Shown: positions 48,411 through 58,178 of the stretch, in pieces
Layout of the letters: the number at the start of each line of letters is the position of its first letter
Numbering within the stretch: position 1 is the stretch's first letter
Assembly: GCA_041399205.1 (NCBI GenBank)
Contig: JAWKTK010000003.1
Location: forward strand, 496,001 to 560,000
Source of the DNA: JAGQOZ01 sp041399205
GTDB taxonomy: Bacteria > Planctomycetota > Planctomycetia > Pirellulales > Pirellulaceae
Length of the DNA: 64,000 nucleotides
Reading direction: 5' to 3'
Position numbers and translations under genes: made by a program
Notes under the pieces: generated by a model
What the model saw: only the letters and a program-made list of their open reading frames with translations
Databases searched by the model: none
What the model was told of the DNA's origin: nothing

Positions 48411-48534
48411 TAGTTAGTAGTGGACGAGGTAACGAGTCCCTAAGTTAGTAGTGGACGAGGTGACGAGTCCCTAAGTTGGTAGTGGACGAGGTAACGAGTC
48501 CCTAAGTTGGTAGTGGACGAGGTGACGAGTCCCG
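48411..48534. repeat. Four tandem 31-bp repeats
   Basis: Unit of 31 bases: TAGTGGACGAGG, then TAACGAGTCCC or TGACGAGTCCC, then TAAGTTAG/TAAGTTGG. Copies begin near 48421, 48452, 48483 and 48514 and alternate A and G in GT(A/G)ACG, with the neighbouring T(T/G) changing from TTAG to TTGG in copies 3 and 4. GGAC and GTCC at the ends of each unit give partial dyad symmetry. It lies in the 5' region of the thioesterase gene, with no spacers, so it is not a CRISPR array. Confidence 0.9.
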
Positions 48535-48734
48535 CAAAAAAACATCGTTCGGAACTGCCAGGCGTCGCGAGCCGCAGGTAAACAAATTGGGAAATCACCG
48601 TCGGCCAGCCGCCTTGACGCTCACATGTTACCGGGCCGTAATTTCTGGAACAACCTTCAGCAACAAGATTCGTCGCCTCGTCCCATACGTGCGGCGAGGC
48701 GGCTGGAACCGACATCGCTCGCGTCACCATTCGT
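48535..48734. other. Spacer between tandem repeats and amidohydrolase gene
   Basis: About 200 bases between the tandem repeats and the stop of the amidohydrolase gene. Nothing recognisable as a gene or site was seen. Confidence 0.4.
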
Positions 48735-49706
48735 CTAAACCGAGTAAAACCGCTGCGCATTAATGTGAAACAGCTTTTGCTGTTGTGCCACGGTTCGGTT
48801 CGACACGATGGCTCGTAGCGCCGTAACCCAATCCTGCAGTGACGCCCCCAGTTTACAAACGGGCCAGTCGCTACCAAAGATGACTCGATCTTCACCAAAT
48901 TCGTCCAGGCAGTGATTCACAATCGGAGCTAACAGGTCGGATGACCAAGATGCTGGAACTCGAGCAATAATGCCGGAGATTTTGCAAATCATATTGTCCA
49001 AAGTCGCCAATCGACTGATGCCGGTTTTCCATTCCTCTATGGTGTGATTCGCCTTTTGGTTGCCGCCAACTTGTTCGCTCATAAACGCTTTGGGGTCAGC
49101 GTTGCCGCAATGGTCCAGAATGAACTTCGTGTTAGGACATTGCTTGGCGAGCGCAAAGGCGTCGTCCAGTTCGGTTGGTCGCATGCACAGGTCAAAACTG
49201 AAATTCATTTCGGCCAGCAAATGCATGGAAGCGACAAACTGTTTTCCCAAGCAGAATCCAGCGGGAGTTGACGCGTGCAACACTTGGCGCACACCCTTGA
49301 TGGCCTTGCTGTCTGCGTACTTGCGAATATATGCGCCGAACGTTTCTTCGGCCGGCCGGCCCGAAACCACTCCGGCCACCGTCAGATGATTTTCATCTTC
49401 TGCCATGCGAATAACGTGCTGGATTTCTTTTTCGTGCTGATCCGGCGCGACATCAATTTCCATGTAGATGGCTTTGGTGATGTTGAGCCCCTGGATGGCC
49501 TGCAGGTAATGCTGGATGGTATGAGACTGAGCGATCACCGGCGACGCTTCCTCTAGCCACGGCGGTTGGAACTGCGTCAGATCCCATAAATGCTGATGGG
49601 TATCGATGATGGCGATGGGCGATTCCGCTTGTGCCAACAGCGTTGGAGACGTGGCGGCGGCCAAGCCCATGGCGGCAGATGTGTGCAAGAACGAACGGCG
49701 ATCCAT
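48735..49706 (-). CDS. Exported amidohydrolase-2 family hydrolase (lactonase-like)
   Basis: The product has 323 residues. The N-terminus MDRRSFLHTSAAMGLAAATS looks like a Tat-type signal, so the enzyme is probably folded before export. The TIM-barrel metal sites are visible: IDTHQHLWDLTQ at strand 1, HASTPAGF, FILDHCGNAD and VIFGSDWPVCKLG. COG3618 members such as L-fuconolactonase and L-rhamnonolactonase open sugar lactones. The exact substrate cannot be given. Confidence 0.85.
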   Translation of the reverse strand: MDRRSFLHTSAAMGLAAATSPTLLAQAESPIAIIDTHQHLWDLTQFQPPWLEEASPVIAQSHTIQHYLQAIQGLNITKAIYMEIDVAPDQHEKEIQHVIRMAEDENHLTVAGVVSGRPAEETFGAYIRKYADSKAIKGVRQVLHASTPAGFCLGKQFVASMHLLAEMNFSFDLCMRPTELDDAFALAKQCPNTKFILDHCGNADPKAFMSEQVGGNQKANHTIEEWKTGISRLATLDNMICKISGIIARVPASWSSDLLAPIVNHCLDEFGEDRVIFGSDWPVCKLGASLQDWVTALRAIVSNRTVAQQQKLFHINAQRFYSV

Positions 49707-49780
49707 ACGAAATCCCTTGGCAACTAAATCTACGAATGCAAATTTCGAACGACTCAGTTTACCAAAATCAGATCGGCTGG

Positions 49781-52700
49781 CTATCGAAGATTGCGAGCTT
49801 TACACAGGACTTCATCCGCGCCGTTTTCGTCGCCGGTAGCTCGTAGCGAAGTGGATAACAGCGGATAAGCATGTTTTAGGCGGCCTTCGGCCCAGCGTCG
49901 ATTATCAGGATAAGGATTCTGTGAGAATGTTTCGCGGCGTCCTTCAAAGAATTCGATCGAAGACTTCAAGATACTGATCGCGGTATCGTGGTCTTCCAGG
50001 GCCACCAACGTTTGAGCTCGATCCAGCTGAATGTCATGCAGCCGAGAAGACTGGAAACCGCGTTCGTCGCCAAACTCATCAATGATGTTGCGAGCCTGAT
50101 CCAAGGCGGCCAGGTAGGCCGTTTCTGCTTTGGGCCAATCGCCCGACGCCGCGTATACTCGACCCAAATGCCGTTGAATATCCACTTGTTGGTGCATGAA
50201 ACGAGGAATATTGGGATGTCGCCGATCTAGATTTTTGGTGACATCCAGCGCTGTCTTTAGCAGGTCTTCTTGGCAGCGGACGCATTTGTTTTCTTCATCG
50301 CGTTGAGGCGAACCGTAACGAGAAATACTGTGAAAGACTTGCAAGTAAACATTAGCCAGTTCGAATGGATAGTCTGGCATGTGCGGAAACCGTTCCATCA
50401 GCTGAGTCAAACGATCGACGGCATTCTTCTCAAAGTCGTTCATTTCTGGCTGCCGCCAATCTCGCCATCGCAGCTGCTGTCCTCGTTCTGCAACGCAGCG
50501 AGCCAACAGGAACTGAGATTCGGCGGACGTCGGTTCACTGGCTAGTAGCTGCTCTAGCTGATGGATAGCAAGTTGTAGATGTTGTTCGCGAGCTTCGGCT
50601 TCGTCCCTTTCGGCTCGTCCACGTCGTCGCTGAAACGGATTATGCAATGCGTGATAGAGCAGAAAATGGGTGTGTGCCACTTCGTAGCGAACCGACTGAT
50701 CTGGCTTCAAGACGGATTCTAAATGTTGTAGCGCCGTCTCATGCGCCTCAATCGCTTTGCCTCGTTCACCATTCCAACGAACGACCGTGCCCAGCCCGTT
50801 GTAGACTCGAGCCAACTCCACGTTCATGGTTGGATTCGATCTTGTTTCCTCGGGCAGGCTTCCAAAGCGTTCGATCGCTCGTTCGTAGGCGGATCGAGCG
50901 GAGGAAAGATCGCCCAGGCGATAGTGAATGTCACCCACTCGGCGATTGGCCATCACCGACTTCACCAACACGCTGGTAGCATCGGACGAACGTTGCGAAA
51001 GGTCATCGTAAAAGGACAGCAAGTTTTCCAGGACAAAGGCCACATCTTTAGAAATGGGCATCGAATCGTGCGTATCAAACATGCCGCTGTCTTCGTCCGG
51101 TTCAATGGTCGATGCTGACATCATGGCCGTTGCGTTAGGCGAAAATTGGCCGTAAATTCGCTCCAAAACATTGACGGCTTCATCCACAAACTGGTCCGAC
51201 TGGCGACGCATTTCTTCGGCTTGGCGGCGTTGTTCGTCCGCTTGCCGCCGCTGTTCCACTTGCTGCATAAAACCAACCGAAGTGGACACGCTAATGGCAA
51301 TCAGCAGCGCCGCCACGGCCGCCGTCAAACCGGCCACGGCTTTATTCTTGCGGCACCAACGGACCAACTGTTCCGTCAGCGGCATGCGCCGAGCCTTAAT
51401 GGGGCGATCTTCCAAGAAGGCGTCCAAATCATCCGCCAATTCTTCTGCCGTTTGATAGCGGTCATTCGGATCGGCCGCCGTAGCTTTCAGGATGATGGTT
51501 TCCAGGTCTTTGGGAATGCCCGGATTGCGTTTCCGAGGTGCCGCCAGTTGATGACTGGTCACCTTCTGCATCACGGACACTCGGTCTCTACCTTCAAACG
51601 CACGCTGGAACGTCACTAATTCATAAAGCGTCAATCCCAACCCGTAGATGTCGCTGCGTTCATCGGTTTGTCCTTGGAATCGTTCGGGCGCCATATATCC
51701 GATGGTTCCTACGATGTCGCCTGTCCACGTGACATTGTCCTGCTCGACCGCTTTGCCAAACCAAAGTCCGCCACCCAAACCACTCCTTCATCATCCAGCA
51801 ACAAATTGCCGGGCTTGATGTCACGATGCAGTGTGGGGTGTGAATGCGCGTAGTGCAACGCACTGGCGGCTTGCAGACCAATCTTGGCCACGTTTCGCCA
51901 GAATTCGCCATTCAGATTGGCATTGATGGTGACCGGACGAGACGCGGAATTGGTTCGCGAGGATTCTTCGGCCGCATTATCTTGGTTAGCTGTTTTGGTC
52001 GAACCGTCGCTGCGTCCATTCGAACCGGCAATGCTGGTCGTCAGGGAAGCGGACAAGTTTTGCGTGGTAGAACGTTGTAACGAATCTCGGCGAATCTCAC
52101 TGTGCAGTAGAGCTGCCGCATTGTGTTTAATGTGAAAGGAGCGAGCACTCCCGCTGGAATCGCTGCTAATGGAAATACTGGGTTCACGCAAAACATTGGA
52201 TCGCAGTTCGGTCAGAATTTCATCCAAGCCAACGCCCATGATGTACTGCATCACAATGTAATGATGGCCGTCTTGTTCGCCGGTGCCAAAGACAGGGACA
52301 ATGTTGGTATGGTGCAACTTTGCTGCCGTGAGGGCTTCTCGCTGAAAGCGCTGAATATCTTTTTCGCTGGAGAGCAACTGTTTGGGCAAGACCTTAACGG
52401 CCACGCGACGACCAAGCGAAACCTGTTCGGCTTCGTAAACAATGCCCATGCCTCCCCGAGCAATCTCGTTGATGACGCGATAATCGCCCAGTTGGTCGAT
52501 ATCCAATTCCGCTTTGGCTTTGGCCGCCAGCGTTTCCTTTTGTTTGCGACGGTTCAGTTTCTCCATGGTCAAAATGGTAGGAAACAGATCGCGAATGTCT
52601 TCGGCGAATTCCGCATGCCGCTTGGCGTAAGCTTCAATGGAAGGTTTGCCGCCGTGGCGAACTTCTTCGGCAAACTGTTCGGCCAAATCGTCTAGATCCA

Positions 52701-52830
52701 GATCGTCGGCTGCTGCGGACGAAGACGCGGTGTCGCCGAGCGAATCTGGGCGATGCGTGGAATCGGCCGATTCGTGACTGATTCGCAGACGCTGCAGATC
52801 GGCATCGGATTTGGGAAACGATTGTGACAT
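49781..52830 (-). CDS. Membrane Ser/Thr protein kinase with TPR-like sensor part (one frameshift)
   Basis: From ATG 52830 the frame holds an acidic linker, the glycine loop (EIARGGMGIVYEAEQVSLGR, VAVKVLPK), and an unusual insert of about 100 Ser/Thr/Asn-rich residues in the middle of the kinase domain (SIAGSNGRSDGSTKTANQDN). HRDIKPGNLLLD and VADFGLAK then follow. Near 51750 the frame changes: the rest (GDIVGTIGYMAPERFQ, DIYGLGLTLYELVTFQRA) is in another frame and runs to 49781. It includes a membrane segment (AVAALLIAISVSTSVGF) and about 500 residues of TPR-like helices. One base missing in GGCAAAGCGG would restore a single protein of about 1,016 residues. It lies just downstream of an ECF sigma gene, the usual planctomycete pairing. 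Confidence 0.8.
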
Positions 52831-52882
52831 GGTTCGGTCTCACCTAGGTTCGCGGCAAACGTCTGCATTGGTCTGGCACACG

Positions 52883-53506
52883 CTATTCAATATCCAATTC
52901 TTCCAGAATGTGCTTCAGCCGTTTAGCGCGGACATAGCGAATGCTGGCCGCTTTCTTGTTGATGTCCAACACTTCGGCAATTTCCGTATTGCTGAGCTGT
53001 TCAAAATGGCGCAGCCGCAAAACCTCTTGATCCAAGGCACTCATGCCTTCAATGGCTCGTTCAATGCGCACTGCCGTTTCCTCTCGCATGGCCACTTGGC
53101 TAGGCGATGTCAGCTGTCCTAACAGTTGTAGTGCTAGCGACGCTGACGCTGCCGATGGTGGCTGAGCTTGATGGATAGACCGTTCTCGCTTCGCGTCTCG
53201 CATCTTGGTTCCCAAATGACGGCGGTGGACATTGGCAATGGTTTGCATGGCGATCAATCGCAGCCAAACATAAATAGATCCGGAATGTTCGTTCATGTAA
53301 TGGTGAATGCGGTCAGACGCATCCAGGAAGACTTCCTGAAGAACATCGTCCACATCCACTCGACTGGCCACTCGTTTGTCCAATCGCATGCTGATCAGGT
53401 TGTGCAACCGAGCGGAATGGAGTTCAAACAATTCAGCCAAAGCCTGTTGATCACCAGTTTGTAACAGTTCAACTAAACGACCCTGGTCATGTTCTACTTT
53501 GGACAT
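52883..53506 (-). CDS. ECF-type RNA polymerase sigma factor
   Basis: The product has 207 residues from ATG 53506. Region 2 (LAELFELHSARLHNLISMRL, VDDVLQEVFLDASDRI) and region 4 (ALDQEVLRLRHFEQLSNTEI, AEVLDINKKAASIRYVRAK) are complete, so it is an intact ECF sigma factor. It is encoded 52 bases upstream of the Ser/Thr kinase gene on the same strand. In planctomycetes such pairs are thought to form a kinase-controlled sigma system (established association); direct phosphorylation is an inference. Confidence 0.88.
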   Translation of the reverse strand: MSKVEHDQGRLVELLQTGDQQALAELFELHSARLHNLISMRLDKRVASRVDVDDVLQEVFLDASDRIHHYMNEHSGSIYVWLRLIAMQTIANVHRRHLGTKMRDAKRERSIHQAQPPSAASASLALQLLGQLTSPSQVAMREETAVRIERAIEGMSALDQEVLRLRHFEQLSNTEIAEVLDINKKAASIRYVRAKRLKHILEELDIE

Positions 53507-53509
53507 CAA

Positions 53510-53958
53510 AAACTCTTTATGTGTTTGGTAACGTTGGCCAGAACGTGTCGCCTACAGTGGCTCGTACAGCATGGCAGTCGGTTCACGAAAGTCGCCAGGA
53601 ATTGGTGTCTTCGCTTCATTCTCGCTGGGAAAGATGGCCTCGTCCATGAACGATATGGCTTTTTTCTGTTCGCCTGTAGATTGCCCAAATCGTTGCGAGT
53701 AAGTGTTCTGGTACGCTAATTTGCCCCGCGCCTCGGAGACCAAAGCTTCTTAACGCCTCTCCAGTGTTACGCTTCTGGTCTCCGAGATTTTTTATTTTGC
53801 GCATCCCCCAAAAGCGCAGTTCGAAAGGACCTTCGCGGGCCTAATAGCGTGCCGGGAAATGCGGGTTTCCCCAGCGAAGTGCGGGATTTGCAGTAGTCTT
53901 TCGCTTTTTTTCTTGGGAAAATAGTAACCCAAATTGGAACACCCCCAGGAAAAGAAAA
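53510..53958. other. Divergent region between ECF sigma gene and efflux operon
   Basis: About 450 bases without a credible gene on either strand. It holds a strong plus-strand terminator (53732-53798) with no coding gene before it, and must also carry the promoters of the sigma gene and the efflux operon. Confidence 0.5.
53732..53798 (+). terminator. Orphan rho-independent terminator upstream of the efflux operon
   Basis: CTCGGAGACCA (53732-53742) pairs perfectly with TGGTCTCCGAG (53776-53786), with AAGC/GCTT extending the stem inside. TTTTTTATTTT follows at once on the plus strand. No plus-strand coding gene precedes it; it sits about 160 bases before the ATPase start. It could end a small RNA or act as an attenuator. 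Confidence 0.75.
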
Positions 53959-54669
53959 ATGGACATCGCATTACGAGTTGAAAATCTTCGCAAGGACTAC
54001 GTCTTGAAGGGCGAAACAGTCTACGCGTTACGAGGCGTCAGCTTTGACGTGGAAGTTGGCGAATATATGTCGGTCATGGGACCGTCCGGTTCGGGCAAAA
54101 GTACATTGCTGAATCTTTTGGGTTGCTTGGATAGACCTACATCCGGAGCGTACTACCTAGGTGATCAAAATGTGGCCGAACTGGATGACGACGAATTGTC
54201 ATTGGTTCGCGCTTCTAAGATCGGTTTTGTGTTCCAGTCTTACAATTTGATCCCGCAATTGACGGTGCTTGAAAACATTGAAGTTCCGCTACACTACCAA
54301 GGCAAACTGGGGCCGGATAGCCGAGAAGTCTGTGCGGAATTGGCAGAAATGGTAGGACTGGGAAATCGTTTGAATCATCGGCCAACGGAGCTGTCGGGCG
54401 GTCAGCAGCAGCGAGTGGCCATTGCCAGAAGCTTAGCGAATGATCCCTATTTCATCCTTGCGGACGAAGCTACGGGTAACCTGGATTCCAAAACCACCGA
54501 CGAGATTTTGACGCTGTTCGAACGACTCAACTTGGATGGCAAGACCATCATCATGATTACGCACGAAGACGAAGTTGCCGAACGCAGCAAGCGAGTTCTC
54601 AAACTGCGAGACGGTGAAATTGAATCTGACGTCAAAAATACGAATGTTGTTTTCTCCAGGAAGTCGTAA
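53959..54669 (+). CDS. ABC transporter ATP-binding protein, MacB/LolD-type
   Basis: The product has 236 residues, preceded by AGGAAAAG. Walker A GPSGSGKST, Q-loop FVFQSYNLIPQLTVLEN, signature LSGGQQQRVAIARSLA and Walker B ILADEATGNLD are intact. It would power a tripartite efflux pump with the adaptor, permease and outer-membrane protein encoded directly downstream. Confidence 0.93.
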   Translation: MDIALRVENLRKDYVLKGETVYALRGVSFDVEVGEYMSVMGPSGSGKSTLLNLLGCLDRPTSGAYYLGDQNVAELDDDELSLVRASKIGFVFQSYNLIPQLTVLENIEVPLHYQGKLGPDSREVCAELAEMVGLGNRLNHRPTELSGGQQQRVAIARSLANDPYFILADEATGNLDSKTTDEILTLFERLNLDGKTIIMITHEDEVAERSKRVLKLRDGEIESDVKNTNVVFSRKS

Positions 54670-54744
54670 CCTTCCATCGATTGCCGTGTTCAAGTGAATA
54701 CAGGAATGTTACCTATCCATCAAACAAAGGAAGAACACAGTCCG

Positions 54745-56814
54745 ATGCTCAAGAACGCTTCCCAGAAAGGCCTGATCACGGGCAAAAAATTGACCCTGTT
54801 TGCCGTTGTGGCCGCCAGTGCCGGAGTGCTATGGCTGGGCGTTCAAAATTTGGTAGGCCAAGGTGAAGGCAAACAACCGTTCGTTTTCTACACGGTCAAG
54901 AAATCAGATTTACCGATTGTGGTTACTGAACGAGGCAGCTTGGATAGCCAAGTGGAAACCAAAGTCATTTGCCAAGTGGAGAACTCCAGTTCGGACCGCA
55001 GCGGCAATGTCGGCACGCAAATCATTTTCATTGTGCCCAATGGTAGTCCCGTCAAAGAAGGGGACTTGCTGGTGGAATTTGATTCGGCTTCTATCCGCGA
55101 CCGATTGGATACTCAAGTCTTGGCGTACCAGAAGGCCATTTCGGCAAAAACACAAGCCGAATCCAAGTACCAGAACCAATTGCTGCAGAATGAAACGGCG
55201 CTCAAGGAAGCAGAACTCGCCGTTCAATTGGCCGAACTAGAACGCGAAATGTACGTGGATCCCACCAGCGGAACGTTTCAACTGGCCGTCGAAGAAATCG
55301 AACGCCAAATCGATGAAGCTAAGAATTCGGTATTGGAATCTCGATCCGCCTTGGAACTGGCTCAAGTCGACTACACCGGCATGAAGCAACTGTTCGAATT
55401 GGGCTATCGCGGCAAAAGCGATCTTCGCCAAAGCCGACTGAAACTGTTACAAGCCGAAGACCGCTTGGCATCTTCGTTCAATCAAATCAAAACGTATCAA
55501 AGCAATCGAACCAAGCTGACCAACTATGAACGCAAAATGCAGTTGCTACAGCTGGACGGGGCCGTCCAAACGGCCAAACGCAATCTAGTCCAGGTAAACA
55601 ATGACAACGAATCGTCGGCAGCACAGGCCTTAGCCGCCAAAGTGGAAGCTGAAAGCACCGAACAAAAAGAACTGGAGCGTCTAGAACGCTACGAAGCGCA
55701 GCTGGAAAATTCCAAGATCTTTGCTCCGCACGACGGCATGGTCGTTTACGCTCGTCCCGATCGACGCGGCGGCGGTGAAATCTCGGAAGGGGCCATCGTT
55801 CGCGAACGCCAGGAAATCTGCACGCTGCCCGACATGTCGCTGATGGAAGTCAAGACACAAGTGCATGAAGCCGTTTTGGATCAAATTCGCACAGGTCTGT
55901 CGGCTTCGGTGCGAGTGGACGCGTTTCCGGGAAGCATTTATCCCGCCATCATCAGTAAAGTGGCAGTCGTTCCGTCTTCCGATGGCGGTTGGTTTAACAC
56001 CAGCAGCGTCAAGACATATGAAACCGTGGTCAAGATCACTGGCAAAGTGGAAGATCTCAAGCCTGGGATGACCGCCGTCGTAGACATGCATGTAGATCGA
56101 TTGGCCGGCGTCTTGTCGATTCCTGTTCAAGCAGTCATTCAAGTGGAACGAGATACCTGGTGCTATGTTGGGGCCGGAGACGGAGTGGAAAGACGCGACA
56201 TCAAGCTGGGCCGATCCAACGATAAATTCGTGCATATCGTGGAAGGACTAGAAGAAGGCGAACAAGTAGTCTTGAACCCGATGGACGTCTTCAATGAAAC
56301 CGCAGAAACCAGCAACGAAATTTCGGCCGAAGACAGTGCCCCGGAAGCGCCCGAAGGCAGCGGTTCCCTCGAAACAGATGCCGCCTCGCCAGAAGTTGAA
56401 GCTCCCGGCGGCGGCTTTGGTCCCGGCGCTGGACCTCCGGGCGGCGGTGGTCCGAATGGAAATTTCGGCGGGCGAGGCCGACCAGGATTTCAAGGTGGCG
56501 GACCACCTAGTTTTGGTGGCGGCAATGGCCCCGGCGGTGACGCAGGTGCGAACCCCGGTCGACGTCGTCCCGGTGGTCAAAACGGCGGACCTAGCGGTCG
56601 AGGCGAATTCGGCGGTGCACCTGGTTCGAACGGACCCGGATCAAACGCACCCGGCGAATTTGGCGGCGGCAGAAACGGTGGTGGTCGTGGTGGATTCGGC
56701 GGCGCAGGGAACGGCAGTGGCCAACGACCCGGCGGTGGCGGTGATCGAGGCAATCGAAGTCGACCCGGCGACGCTGGCGGAGAAAGTTCCGGCCAGGGTG
56801 CACCCACCGAATAG
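54745..56814 (+). CDS. Periplasmic adaptor (MacA/HlyD-type) with long Gly-rich tail
   Basis: The product has 689 residues from ATG 54745 (AAGGAAG upstream; the in-frame ATG 54694 is alternative). One N-terminal membrane segment (LTLFAVVAASAGVLWLGVQ) anchors it. A lipoyl/barrel part and a long coiled coil (residues about 110-320) follow, then beta-barrel and membrane-proximal domains (GMVVYARPDR, VLSIPVQAVIQVERDTW). From about residue 553 there is a tail of about 135 residues of mostly Gly, Pro, Asn and Arg (PGGGFGPGAGPPGGGGPNG). The tail is not part of known MacA proteins and is likely disordered. It bridges permease and outer-membrane protein. Confidence 0.88.
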   Translation: MLKNASQKGLITGKKLTLFAVVAASAGVLWLGVQNLVGQGEGKQPFVFYTVKKSDLPIVVTERGSLDSQVETKVICQVENSSSDRSGNVGTQIIFIVPNGSPVKEGDLLVEFDSASIRDRLDTQVLAYQKAISAKTQAESKYQNQLLQNETALKEAELAVQLAELEREMYVDPTSGTFQLAVEEIERQIDEAKNSVLESRSALELAQVDYTGMKQLFELGYRGKSDLRQSRLKLLQAEDRLASSFNQIKTYQSNRTKLTNYERKMQLLQLDGAVQTAKRNLVQVNNDNESSAAQALAAKVEAESTEQKELERLERYEAQLENSKIFAPHDGMVVYARPDRRGGGEISEGAIVRERQEICTLPDMSLMEVKTQVHEAVLDQIRTGLSASVRVDAFPGSIYPAIISKVAVVPSSDGGWFNTSSVKTYETVVKITGKVEDLKPGMTAVVDMHVDRLAGVLSIPVQAVIQVERDTWCYVGAGDGVERRDIKLGRSNDKFVHIVEGLEEGEQVVLNPMDVFNETAETSNEISAEDSAPEAPEGSGSLETDAASPEVEAPGGGFGPGAGPPGGGGPNGNFGGRGRPGFQGGGPPSFGGGNGPGGDAGANPGRRRPGGQNGGPSGRGEFGGAPGSNGPGSNAPGEFGGGRNGGGRGGFGGAGNGSGQRPGGGGDRGNRSRPGDAGGESSGQGAPTE

Positions 56815-56879
56815 CCTTTTGTGTAGATCGGTAACGGAAATTCGCTAACCGCTATTTTACTTGCAATCGAGCGCGGGAC

Positions 56880-58172
56880 ATGTATTGGAATACCCTGAAA
56901 GTCGGCATTAAGAACCTCTTGCTGCACAAATTGCGCAGCTTGCTGACCGTGTTGGGGGTTATCCTCGGTGCTGGTTCCGTGATTGCCATGCTGGCCATCG
57001 GCGAAGGTTCTAAACGAGAAGCGTTAGAGCAGATTCGGCAATTGGGTGCCAACAACATTATTGTGCGAAGTATCAAACCAGGCCAAGACGGTGGTGGCGG
57101 TGATTCTGCAGCCAATTCGACTCAACAGCAAAGCATGGTCATTGAATATGGCCTGACGTACAAGGATCTGGAACGACTTAAAGCCACGCTGCCCACCATT
57201 TCGGAAGCCGTTCCCATCGCGCTGGTCACCAAACCGGCGTTTCATAAAGAACGCTGGATTCCCAACGCTCATATTTTGGGAACCACGTCCGATTACGCTC
57301 GAATCAAGAATCTGAAAATTCGCCGAGGGCGTTTTATCACGGCACCCGATCAGTGGAATACGGCCAACGTGGCCGTGCTGGGTGCCGGTGCGGCCGAACG
57401 CTTGTTCCAATACAAAGATCCCATCGGCAAGCCAATTCATCTGGGCGAAGATGTCTATCGAGTAATCGGTATCTTGCAAGGCAACGGTGGAGGTAACGCC
57501 ACGCCCGGTGCTGTGGGGCAAAAGGACGCCAATGATGACATCTATATTCCGTTGGCATGTGCTAGAAATCGTTTTGGCGAACTCCAATCGATCTCGAGCG
57601 CCGGAAGTCGTAGTTTCGAACGCACGGAATTGAACGAAATCACGCTCAAGGTCGTCGATTCCGCTCAAGTCAGTCAAACGGCTGCCATGGTTCGCAAACT
57701 GTTAGAACAATCACACCCCATGGGCAACGATTTTCGGATGGTCATTCCGCTGGAACTATTGCAACGCGCCGAAGAAGAAAAACGCATCTGGAACATTGTG
57801 CTCGGCTCCATCGCGGGTATCTCGTTGCTGGTAGGCGGCATTGGTATCATGAATATCATGTTGGCGAGTGTTACGGAACGGACTCGAGAAATCGGGGTGC
57901 GCCGCGCGTTGGGCGCCAAGCGTCGTGACATCACCTTTCAGTTCCTGGTGGAAACCATGCTGCTGTCGTCCGTGGGCGGCGTTTTGGGCGTGGTGGTAGG
58001 TGTTTGCATTCCGCTGATTGTTAGCCATTATTCGGACATTGAAACCATTGTGCAGTGGTGGTCCATTTTGCTAGCGTTTGGTATTTCGGTCGGCATCGGT
58101 GTGGTGTTCGGTTTGTACCCTGCTAGACGAGCGGCGTTGATGGATCCGATTGAAGCGTTACGACACGAATAG
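56880..58172 (+). CDS. ABC transporter permease, MacB/FtsX type
   Basis: The product has 430 residues. N-terminal MYWNTLKVGIKNLLLHKLRS, membrane segment LLTVLGVILGAGSVIAMLAI, a large periplasmic domain (about 70-300), then three C-terminal membrane helices (IAGISLLVGGIGIMNIMLAS, TMLLSSVGGVLGVVVGVCIP, ILLAFGISVGIGVVFGLYPA). RTREIGVRRALGAKRRDI is the coupling helix. It would move substrates or peptides out of the periplasm with the ATPase. It follows the adaptor gene after 65 bases. Confidence 0.92.
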   Translation: MYWNTLKVGIKNLLLHKLRSLLTVLGVILGAGSVIAMLAIGEGSKREALEQIRQLGANNIIVRSIKPGQDGGGGDSAANSTQQQSMVIEYGLTYKDLERLKATLPTISEAVPIALVTKPAFHKERWIPNAHILGTTSDYARIKNLKIRRGRFITAPDQWNTANVAVLGAGAAERLFQYKDPIGKPIHLGEDVYRVIGILQGNGGGNATPGAVGQKDANDDIYIPLACARNRFGELQSISSAGSRSFERTELNEITLKVVDSAQVSQTAAMVRKLLEQSHPMGNDFRMVIPLELLQRAEEEKRIWNIVLGSIAGISLLVGGIGIMNIMLASVTERTREIGVRRALGAKRRDITFQFLVETMLLSSVGGVLGVVVGVCIPLIVSHYSDIETIVQWWSILLAFGISVGIGVVFGLYPARRAALMDPIEALRHE

Positions 58173-58178
58173 TTTTCC

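Noticed and set aside
48411..48534. CRISPR array
   Set aside because: The repeats are contiguous, with no spacers, and no cas genes are near.
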